From positions 1 to 11,053 of the forward strand of contig CATXJW010000055.1 of NCBI GenBank assembly GCA_958370325.1: 11,053 nucleotides of DNA, read 5' to 3'. The position numbers were made by a program, and so were the translations under genes. This stretch comes from an uncultured Collinsella sp. (lineage in GTDB: Bacteria; Actinomycetota; Coriobacteriia; Coriobacteriales; Coriobacteriaceae). Below the pieces are notes generated by a model. The model was not told where the DNA came from and did no database searches. It saw nothing but the letters and a program-made list of their open reading frames with translations. Numbering within the stretch: the first letter of the stretch is position 1; each line of letters begins with the position of its first letter. Shown here piece after piece: positions 5,068-11,053 of the stretch.

Positions 5068-6630
5068 ATGAACAAAGATGAGCTACTGGCAAAGTTCCAG
5101 CGCCTGGGCAAAGTCCTCATGACGCCTGTCCTGATCCTGCCAATCGCCGGCATCCTTCAGGGCTTTGGCAATGCCTTTACCAGTCCCACCCTTACGGCAG
5201 CTGTTCCCTGGCTTGCTGCTCCGGGCTTTGCGATTTTCTTTTCGATTCTCAAGGCCGCTGCCGGCATCGTTATGAACAACATCCCGGTTATCTTCTCGAT
5301 TTGTCTCGCCTATGGCTTCGCCAAGTCCGAGAAGGCTACCGCGGCGCTTTGTGGCTTTTTGGGCTACATGTGCATGAACTCTGTGATGGGCACGTTCCTT
5401 ACGGCGACTGGCGTTATCGATCCCGCGAATCTTACGACGGGCCAGAGCACGATCCTCGGTATCACCACGCTCGACACTGGCGTTATCGGCGGTCTTTTGG
5501 TAGGCGCAATCGTCGCATGGCTGCATAACCGTTACTACAAGATTGAGCTGCCTGCCGTGTTCTCCATCTTCAACGGTACGCGCTTTATCCCGGCGGTGAC
5601 GCTGCTCTCATGCAGCATCCTCGCATTGGTCATGTCCTTTGTTTTCCCGTTTATTCAGAACGCTCTCGGTGCGCTGTCTGAGTTCATCAAGACTACGGGT
5701 GCCTTTGGTGCATTTGTCTACGGCGCCGGCGAGCGCATGCTCCTGCCTTTTGGCCTGCATCACTTTGTCTATTTGCCGTTCTTCTTCACGTCGCTCGGTG
5801 GCGTCGAGACCATCGACGGCCAGACTGTTCAGGGCGCTATCAATATCTACAACGCGATCCTGGGCTCTCCCAGCACGCCGTTTAACATCGAGGTCAGCCG
5901 TTTTGTCATGAACGGCAAGGTTATCTTCGCCATGTTCGGCCTGCCTGGCGCTGCACTCGCCTTCTACAAGACGGCGCTTCCCAAGAACAAGAAGAAGACC
6001 GCAGCGCTCATGATCGCCATCGTGGTTCCTTGCATCCTCTCCGGCATTACCGAGCCGCTCGAGTATTCCTTCCTGTTTATCGCGCCCATCCTCTACGTGT
6101 TCCACGCTCTCATGGCTGGTCTTGCCTATGCGCTGACCTATATCCTGCAGTTCAACGTGGCTGGCTCCGCGTCCTTCGGTGGCCCGCTCTTGTCGTTGAT
6201 CTTTAACGGCATTATGGGTGCAGCCAAGGGCTCCAACTGGCAGGTTATCCTGTTCCTTGGCCCCATCTACTTCGTGGTGTACTACTTCGTCTTCAAGTTC
6301 ATCATTCTTAAGAAGGACCTTAAGACCCCTGGCCGCGAGGAAGAGTCCGACGATGAGGCCGAAAAGGCTCCCAAGACCGTGATCAGCGACCTCATTCCCG
6401 CCATCGTTGAGGCAGTGGGCGGCGACAACAATATTAAGTCTGTCGAGGCCTGTTTCACCCGTCTGCGCATCCAGCTCAATGACTGTGACAAGGTGGTTGA
6501 TGACGCCGAGTTTACCGAAAAGCTCGAAGCGCGCGGCATCGTGCATGTTAACGGTGGCGTGCAGATTGTGTACGGTAACATGGCTTCTAACTACGCAACC
6601 CAGATGCGCGAGCTGCTGGGCATGGAGTAA
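5068..6630 (+). CDS. PTS EIIBC, alpha-glucoside (GlvC/MalX-like) transporter, module 1
   Basis: This 520-residue membrane protein of the glucose-family PTS would import an alpha-glucoside such as maltose and phosphorylate it at C6. The EIIC part (about 1-410) holds the hydrophobic segments and the conserved blocks FQRLGKVLM near the N-terminus, ERMLLPFGLHHFVYLPFFF, and GITEPLEYSFLF from 326. An acidic linker (about 415-435) joins it to the EIIB domain, where Cys462 in ACFTRLR is the phosphorylated residue. There is no EIIA domain, so a Crr-like EIIA from elsewhere is needed. The ATG at 5068 has GAGGGG 6 bases upstream. Pairing with a GH4 enzyme points to an alpha-linked disaccharide; the exact sugar cannot be read from sequence. 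It is a clear paralogue of the module 2 transporter. Confidence 0.9.
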   Translation: MNKDELLAKFQRLGKVLMTPVLILPIAGILQGFGNAFTSPTLTAAVPWLAAPGFAIFFSILKAAAGIVMNNIPVIFSICLAYGFAKSEKATAALCGFLGYMCMNSVMGTFLTATGVIDPANLTTGQSTILGITTLDTGVIGGLLVGAIVAWLHNRYYKIELPAVFSIFNGTRFIPAVTLLSCSILALVMSFVFPFIQNALGALSEFIKTTGAFGAFVYGAGERMLLPFGLHHFVYLPFFFTSLGGVETIDGQTVQGAINIYNAILGSPSTPFNIEVSRFVMNGKVIFAMFGLPGAALAFYKTALPKNKKKTAALMIAIVVPCILSGITEPLEYSFLFIAPILYVFHALMAGLAYALTYILQFNVAGSASFGGPLLSLIFNGIMGAAKGSNWQVILFLGPIYFVVYYFVFKFIILKKDLKTPGREEESDDEAEKAPKTVISDLIPAIVEAVGGDNNIKSVEACFTRLRIQLNDCDKVVDDAEFTEKLEARGIVHVNGGVQIVYGNMASNYATQMRELLGME

Positions 6631-6660
6631 ACGACTCAAACACACAATCAAGATTAATAT

Positions 6661-6706
6661 AGGTTGGCGTCCGATCCTTCAATCGGGCGCCAACCTGTGC
6701 TGTTTT
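6661..6706 (+). terminator. Intrinsic terminator of module 1
   Basis: AGGTTGGCGTCCGAT (6661-6675) pairs with ATCGGGCGCCAACCT (6682-6696) at 14 of 15 positions plus a G-T pair, with a 6-base loop, and is followed by GTGCTGTTTT. It lies 30 bases after the EIIBC stop. The flanking A/T-rich stretch on the left could let it work on the minus strand too, for the convergent module 2. The remaining bases to 6822 show only weak short repeats. Confidence 0.8.
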
Positions 6707-6822
6707 GGGGTGAATGGGCAAGTACATGACGTGCCCGCTGCTCTCTTTTGGCGCTGCCTATCGTGTATTCGGACGCCTTGCGACGGTGAGGTGCGTTCTT
6801 TTCAGTCCTAGCGTGTTTGCGG

Positions 6823-7623
6823 CTAGCGCTGCGCCCGAAGTCGATTTGCACAGCTGATATACAGAGCGTTAACCGCGCTTTGCAGGCTCATGCCCTCAAC
6901 CAAGGCGGTCGAGTACTCGCTGAGTGACTCCGCGCTCACGGGTAGCAAGAGCTCGCGCGCCCCGTTGTTATCGAATGCCATGTTGCTCGATATCCAAATA
7001 ACGCGGCAACCTCGCCGCTTGGCCTCAACGTAAAGATTGAAGATATGGCTCGTCTTCCCTGAGAACGATACAAAGATGGTTAGATCGTCGGGTTGGAGCA
7101 GACAGAGCGACGTCTCCTGTCCCTTGACGGAGCCAAATGAGAAGCACAGTCGGTTTACGCGGCTCAGCTTTTCGCAGAGCGAGCGGGCGGCGAGATTGGA
7201 GAATGAGCTTCCGTATACGTAGACATTTTGCGCATCGAGAAGCCAGTCAACGGCCCGCTCGAGTCGATCCTCAGTGAGCAGGCGTTTTGTTTCAAGCAAA
7301 GAGGTCTCTACGATATCGAAATACCAGGGTATATCGATTTGCTTATGAGCCCTTGCCTCGGTTGTCTCACGCTGGAGCCAAGCGTTGAAGTCGTCAACTT
7401 GCTCTTTGAACGATCGAAAGCTCGAGCCGTTTACGCGCCTACAGAAGCGCGAGATGGTCGCGGGCGATGTGTTGCACGCGCGGGCAAGTTCTTCTATTGA
7501 GAGCTCTGGGATCTCGTCGTGATGGGAAAGGGCGTAGAGCGCGATGTGGGCGTCAAGGCTGCCGTCCTTTCCGACGTCTTCGATACAAGACCTGAGATTC
7601 GAATAGACCTCGTACATCGACAT
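6823..7623 (-). CDS. RpiR-family regulator (HTH plus SIS), last gene of module 2
   Basis: The 266-residue protein has an RpiR-type helix-turn-helix at about 1-78 (LSIEELARACNTSPATISRF at 41-60, then CRRVNGSSFRSFKE) and a SIS domain at roughly 115-245 with VYVYGSSFSNLAAR (134-147) and LTIFVSFSGKTSH (181-193); the serines of these loops normally contact the phosphosugar. The ATG at 7623 has GGAG 8 bases upstream; a second ATG two codons later is possible. It lies 78 bases downstream of the EIIBC gene on the same strand, behind a stem-loop. It most likely regulates module 2, perhaps through the palindrome upstream of the GH4 gene at 10632. It is only distantly similar to the module 1 RpiR protein, so the regulators did not clearly arise from the same duplication. 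Confidence 0.88.
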   Translation of the reverse strand: MSMYEVYSNLRSCIEDVGKDGSLDAHIALYALSHHDEIPELSIEELARACNTSPATISRFCRRVNGSSFRSFKEQVDDFNAWLQRETTEARAHKQIDIPWYFDIVETSLLETKRLLTEDRLERAVDWLLDAQNVYVYGSSFSNLAARSLCEKLSRVNRLCFSFGSVKGQETSLCLLQPDDLTIFVSFSGKTSHIFNLYVEAKRRGCRVIWISSNMAFDNNGARELLLPVSAESLSEYSTALVEGMSLQSAVNALYISCANRLRAQR

Positions 7624-7635
7624 TCAAATCACTCC

Positions 7636-7677
7636 AAACAATAATGCCCCGGAGCGGATATGCCGTCTCCGGAGCAT
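7636..7677 (-). terminator. Stem-loop between EIIBC and RpiR of module 2
   Basis: Read on the minus strand, ATGCTCCGGAG (7677-7667) pairs with CTCCGGGGCAT (7654-7644) at 10 of 11 positions including a G-T pair. The stem extends inward through CGG/CCG (7655-7657/7663-7665), and TATTGTTT follows. It would end or reduce transcription from the EIIBC gene just before the RpiR ribosome binding site, so RpiR may depend on read-through or on a separate promoter that I cannot identify. Confidence 0.55.
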
Positions 7678-7701
7678 CGTGGTGAAGCTATGGGACAGGA
7701 T

Positions 7702-9282
7702 TTATTCCATGCCCAAGTATTCTCTCATTTCGACTTTGTAGACAGAAGCTTTATTGCCGTAAACGATCTGAACACCGCCGCCAACGTGCACGATGGCGCT
7801 GGCGCCGAGGTCTTTGGTGAAGACGCTATCGTCCTTGACTAGGACGGTGTCTTTGAGGCTGAGCCTCAGGCGAGTGAAGCAGGCGTTGACACCCGAGATG
7901 TTATCGGCGCCGCCCACGGCTTCCACGATCTGCGGGATGAGCTCGCTTACCTGGACAGATGCTTTGGAGTCGATGGCCGACGTGTCATCCGCTGCCTGCG
8001 TGTCATCATCCTCGCGGCCCGGGGTTTTGAGGTCAAATTTCTTGATAAAGGTGCGGAACAGCACGTAATAGATCCCGAAGTAAGCGATGCCGAGCGGAAT
8101 AAGCCAGAACCAGTTGGAGCCTTTATCGGCGTTCATGATGCCGTTGAAGATCCACGAGAGGAGCGGTCCGCCGAAGGCGGAAGGCCCGGGCACATTGAAC
8201 TGTACCAGGTAGGTGAGTACATACGCGATGCCGCACAGCAGGGCGTGGACCACATAGAGTACGGGCGCTACAAAGAGGAAGGAGTACTCGAGCGGTTCGG
8301 TTATGCCCATGATGGCGGCCGGGATAACGGCGGCGATCATGAGGGAGCCGACCTTCTTCTTATTCTCGGGACGGGCACAGTGGTAGATGGCGAGCGCCGC
8401 CGCGGGCAGGCCGCACATGGCGAACAGCACCTTGCCGTTCATGACGTATTTTGAGATGTCGATGTCGTACATCATGCCGGGCGTGTTGAGCATGGCGTTG
8501 TAGATGTTGACAGCACCCTCGACGGTCTGGCCGTCAACCTGGATGCTACCGCCCAGAGAAGTGAAGAAAAACGGCAGGTAGATGAAATGATGCAGGCCGA
8601 AGGGCAGAAGCATGCGCTCGGAGAAGCCATAGATGAACGCGCCAAACACCCCGGTGGAATCGATGAGTGTCGAGGCGGCCTTTAGGCCGGTTTGCACAAA
8701 CGGAAACACGAAGGCGAGCGCAACGCCCACCAGGCTTGCGAAAACGACGGTGAGGGCGGGGACGCAGCGCGTGCCGTTGAAGATGCCGAGCACCGGCGGA
8801 AGCTGCACCTTATAGAATCGGTTGTGGATCCACGCGACTACCAAGCCGATGATGATGCCGCCGAATACGCCGGTGTCGAGTGTGGTTACGCCCAGGATGG
8901 CGTTCTGACCGGTCTGCAGGTTGGCGGGATCGATGGTGCCCAGCAGGATAAGCAGCTGACCCATGATCGTGTTCATGGTCATGTAGCCGATGAAGCCTGA
9001 GAGTGCGGCGGTCGCCTTCTCGGCCTTGGCGTAACCGTAGGCGATGCAGATCGCAAAGAGAACCGAGATGTTACCATTGATAACGTTGCCGGCTGCTTTG
9101 ATGAGCGTGCTAAAGATCACCATCGGCTCGGTGCCCAAAAGCGGGCAGAGCGAGATGAGGTTAGCATTGGAAAGGGCGGAGCCCAGACCGACCAAAATGC
9201 CGGAAACGGGCAGGAGGAGGACCGGCGCCATGAGCACCTTGCCGAGTCTCTGGAACTCGCTGTAGAGCTTGCTTTCTTTCAT
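7702..9282 (-). CDS. PTS EIIBC, alpha-glucoside (GlvC/MalX-like) transporter, module 2
   Basis: The 526-residue protein has the same architecture as the module 1 transporter: FQRLGKVLMAPVLLLPVSGI at the N-terminus, ERMLLPFGLHHFIYLPFFF in the middle, GITEPLE at 326-332, a hydrophilic linker (about 415-445) rich in Asp and Ala, and an EIIB domain with the phosphorylation site Cys468 in ACFTRLR. By eye more than half of the EIIC positions are identical between the two copies, but the segment after the first membrane helix and the linker differ. No EIIA domain is present. AAGGA lies about 6 bases before the ATG, and the GH4 stop is only 24 bases upstream, so both are on one message. It would take up and phosphorylate an alpha-glucoside; which one, and how it differs from module 1, is unknown. 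Confidence 0.9.
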   Translation of the reverse strand: MKESKLYSEFQRLGKVLMAPVLLLPVSGILVGLGSALSNANLISLCPLLGTEPMVIFSTLIKAAGNVINGNISVLFAICIAYGYAKAEKATAALSGFIGYMTMNTIMGQLLILLGTIDPANLQTGQNAILGVTTLDTGVFGGIIIGLVVAWIHNRFYKVQLPPVLGIFNGTRCVPALTVVFASLVGVALAFVFPFVQTGLKAASTLIDSTGVFGAFIYGFSERMLLPFGLHHFIYLPFFFTSLGGSIQVDGQTVEGAVNIYNAMLNTPGMMYDIDISKYVMNGKVLFAMCGLPAAALAIYHCARPENKKKVGSLMIAAVIPAAIMGITEPLEYSFLFVAPVLYVVHALLCGIAYVLTYLVQFNVPGPSAFGGPLLSWIFNGIMNADKGSNWFWLIPLGIAYFGIYYVLFRTFIKKFDLKTPGREDDDTQAADDTSAIDSKASVQVSELIPQIVEAVGGADNISGVNACFTRLRLSLKDTVLVKDDSVFTKDLGASAIVHVGGGVQIVYGNKASVYKVEMREYLGME

Positions 9283-9306
9283 GATGTTCCTTCGATGCGC
9301 GGGGAG

Positions 9307-10632
9307 TTAGGACAGGGTCGGCCAATAATCGCCGTTCGCTTCGATCAGGTCGTCGAGGATTTGGCGTGCGACGGTAGTCGAAGGGACGGTCTTGTTGATT
9401 GCGATGGCTTCGAGCGCCTTCTGGTAGGAATGCTCGTAATATGCGTCGACGGCGAGCTTCTCACTGGCATTCTGCTCTTCGATAAGCCCCTTGTAGAAGG
9501 TGGGGATAGCAGGCTGGCTGATGGGTTCGGGGCCCCAAGAGCGCAGGTAGGCAGGGACCTCGACCATGGCGTCGTCGGGCAGATTGGGGATGGCGCCGTT
9601 ATTCTCGACGATTACGAGATAACGTTCGCACTTGTTGTAGGCGATAGAGGCGGCTGCGTCGACGATAAAGTCGCCAAAGACCGTGAAGCTCTGTACGGGG
9701 CTCTTGTAATTGGCGGGATCTGCCAGGTACTTGTCGTGCTCGGCAAACATCTCCTTCTCGCGTCCGTTGATGACGTTGTCGGCGCGCGTCCAGTTGGGGT
9801 CCATGTCATCTGCCATGTCTTTGGAGTACAGGTAGTACTGCAGGTAGCTGTTGGGCAGATACTCGGGATAGTCCTTCACAATCTTGACGTATTGACCCCA
9901 GGTGTGCATCCAGTCCTTGTCCTTGTGATGCTTGTCGCTCACGGCCATGCCGTGCTCGAGAATCATCTGACGGAGCTCCGGCAGACGATCGCGCCCCTGC
10001 TTGTCGTAAATTTTGGTAAACCAGCCAAAGTGATTGAGTCCAAAATACATGGGGTCGATATCGCGCCAGCTGGGAAGTCCGAGCATCTTAGAGTACGAGA
10101 GCAAGATAGCCGTGGGCATATCGCAGATGTTAAGGATATGGTCGTTGTCAAACTCGCGACGCGTGGCCTCGGCGACAACTGCGGCGGGGTTGGAATAGTT
10201 GAGGATCCAGGCGTCTGGACTGTATTTCTTGGCGTAGCGTACGAGGTCGAAGACGCCGGGGATGGACCTGATGCCATAGGAGATCGAACCGCCGGCGCCG
10301 CAGGTTTCCTGTCCCACGCAACCGTACTTGAGAGGGATGCGCTCGTCCTGGCGACGCATCTGAAGGCCACCCTGGCGGATTTGCGCGAAGACGAAGTCGA
10401 CATCGGTGAATGCCTTTTCGGGATCGGTCGTCACGACAACTTCGATGTCAGGAGCTTCCTGCTCGATGAACTGCTTCATGATGTCGTAGACGAGATGCAT
10501 GCGCTTCTCGTCGATGTCGTACAGGGCGAGTTTGCGCAGCGGTAATTCGTTTTTCTTCTGCAATAGGCTCTGGATGATGCCGGGAGTGTGGGTGCTGCCG
10601 GCCCCGGCAATTACAACTGCTTTCTTGTCCAT
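9307..10632 (-). CDS. GH4 6-phospho-alpha-glucosidase (GlvA-like), module 2
   Basis: This 441-residue GH4 enzyme would hydrolyse maltose 6-phosphate or related 6-phospho-alpha-glucosides using NAD+ and a divalent metal. It shows the nucleotide loop GAGST (10-14), GQET ending at residue 110, NYSNPA (145-150), the canonical 6-phospho-alpha-glucosidase signature CDMP (170-173), GLNHFGW with His201, and NSYLQYY with Tyr263. Length equals the module 1 enzyme and is typical. The GQET block continues CGAGG here against VGPGG in module 1. The ATG at 10632 has AAAGGGG 8 bases upstream. It is the first gene of the minus-strand operon GH4-EIIBC-RpiR, with a palindrome about 60 bases upstream. GlvA-type function is well supported by the signature; the natural substrate is not fixed. 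Confidence 0.92.
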   Translation of the reverse strand: MDKKAVVIAGAGSTHTPGIIQSLLQKKNELPLRKLALYDIDEKRMHLVYDIMKQFIEQEAPDIEVVVTTDPEKAFTDVDFVFAQIRQGGLQMRRQDERIPLKYGCVGQETCGAGGSISYGIRSIPGVFDLVRYAKKYSPDAWILNYSNPAAVVAEATRREFDNDHILNICDMPTAILLSYSKMLGLPSWRDIDPMYFGLNHFGWFTKIYDKQGRDRLPELRQMILEHGMAVSDKHHKDKDWMHTWGQYVKIVKDYPEYLPNSYLQYYLYSKDMADDMDPNWTRADNVINGREKEMFAEHDKYLADPANYKSPVQSFTVFGDFIVDAAASIAYNKCERYLVIVENNGAIPNLPDDAMVEVPAYLRSWGPEPISQPAIPTFYKGLIEEQNASEKLAVDAYYEHSYQKALEAIAINKTVPSTTVARQILDDLIEANGDYWPTLS

Positions 10633-10689
10633 GTGGTAAACCCCTTTCGTGTGGATTGACCACTTCAGACTACGAAAGCTTTACCTGCG

Positions 10690-10723
10690 ATTCTATCGAT
10701 TTTCAGATTGCGAAAAACGATAG
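10690..10723 (-). promoter_or_regulatory. Palindromic operator candidate overlapping the -10 box of module 2
   Basis: CTATCGATTTTC (10693-10704) and GAAAAACGATAG (10712-10723) form an inverted repeat with 11 of 12 positions matching and a 7-base spacer. On the minus strand its downstream edge overlaps TAGAAT (10695-10690), a 5-of-6 match to the -10 consensus, giving a leader of about 50 bases to the GH4 start. No good -35 is seen. The symmetric TTTTC/GAAAA core fits an RpiR-type operator, and the adjacent RpiR protein is the obvious candidate binder. The next 150 bases up to 10875 show no convincing gene. Confidence 0.5.
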
Positions 10724-10875
10724 CGATAATCTTAACAGGATGCGTTTTGCGTGGTTAAATAGCGCCGGGAAAGATGCTGACTTGGGCGGCAGACGACGTG
10801 TTGCATGGCTGCAGGAGCGAACGCCACGCGGTCAAAAGATGGTGGGCGGTGCTGTGGCTTTTGGCTGCAATTGCG

Positions 10876-11053
10876 CTACCCGCGGTGACGCTCCCAGCGA
10901 GCCAACTTAATCGTTACCAGCGTAAGCGCCCAGGCCACAAGCGAGAACGCGGCGCCTACGGCGCCCACGTACGCAATGCCAACGCTACTTACCACGGCGC
11001 CGCCCACTGCGGTGCCAAACGAGATGCCGACGTTAAACGCCATGGGCTCAACC
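10876..11053 (-). CDS. C-terminal end of a probable MFS transporter (partial)
   Basis: Reading the minus strand from the right edge gives 58 residues before a TAG at 10878-10876. They include AFNVGISFGTAVGGAVVSSV and GAVGAAFSLVAWALTLVTIK, two hydrophobic segments separated by a short turn, ending in the basic tail LARWERHRG. The N-x-G-I-x-x-G-x-x-x-G-G pattern in the penultimate helix and this ending are typical of the last two helices of drug-efflux-type (AraJ/DHA1) major facilitator proteins. The rest lies outside the window, so substrate and start are unknown. It points towards module 2 on the same strand, but 243 bases and a promoter region separate them, so it is probably a separate unit. 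Confidence 0.7.
   Translation of the reverse strand, partial: VEPMAFNVGISFGTAVGGAVVSSVGIAYVGAVGAAFSLVAWALTLVTIKLARWERHRG

Noticed and set aside
5608..6651. 347-codon minus-strand open frame opposite EIIBC of module 1
   Set aside because: Hydrophilic shadow of a hydrophobic membrane protein, with no recognisable motif.
9295..10545. 416-codon plus-strand open frame opposite GH4 of module 2
   Set aside because: Antisense to a GH4 gene with an intact CDMP signature; low-complexity Val/Asp/Gly composition.
10774..11053. Plus-strand frame with a hydrophobic stretch (RWWAVLWLLAAIALPAVTLPA) open to the window edge
   Set aside because: The GGGAAAG before its ATG is too close to serve as a ribosome binding site, and most of the frame is an Arg-rich antisense of the MFS gene. 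A tiny membrane protein cannot be excluded but is unsupported.

Overview
The window looks like chromosome of a moderately GC-rich, Gram-positive gut actinobacterium, most likely a Coriobacteriia member such as Collinsella. This is an inference from gene content (phosphotransferase-based sugar uptake, GH4 phospho-glucosidases, RpiR regulators, a MarR gene overlapping a probable ABC exporter) and base composition; no rRNA or tRNA is present to confirm it.

Layout. Positions 1-613 hold a minus-strand MarR regulator, the first codons of the next gene (probably an ABC exporter) and a well-formed MarR promoter with an inverted repeat at its start site. Positions 633-1974 hold a region of potential RNA structure followed by two overlapping plus-strand genes: a pyridoxal/pyridoxamine kinase and a small Cys-rich TIGR04076-type protein. 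Positions 1976-2068 carry an extragenic repeat (one large hairpin plus a third copy of the arm) between convergent genes. Positions 2105-3361 hold, on the minus strand, an RpiR regulator and a low-molecular-weight protein tyrosine phosphatase.

The core, about 2.6-10.7 kb, is a pair of paralogous alpha-glucoside modules. Module 1 has an RpiR gene (minus) divergent from a GH4 6-phospho-glucosidase and a PTS EIIBC transporter (both plus). Module 2 is entirely on the minus strand: GH4, then EIIBC, then RpiR. The modules converge on a strong stem-loop terminator at 6661-6706. In each, EIIBC would import and phosphorylate an alpha-linked disaccharide using a EIIA encoded elsewhere, GH4 would split the 6-phospho-disaccharide into glucose 6-phosphate and a second sugar, and the RpiR protein would sense a phosphosugar and control expression. 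Module 1's GH4 has CDQP where the known 6-phospho-alpha-glucosidase signature is CDMP; module 2 has CDMP. The two modules may therefore differ in substrate.

The right edge (10876-11053) is the C-terminal end of a minus-strand transporter of probable MFS type. No CRISPR array, insertion sequence, tRNA or rRNA was seen.
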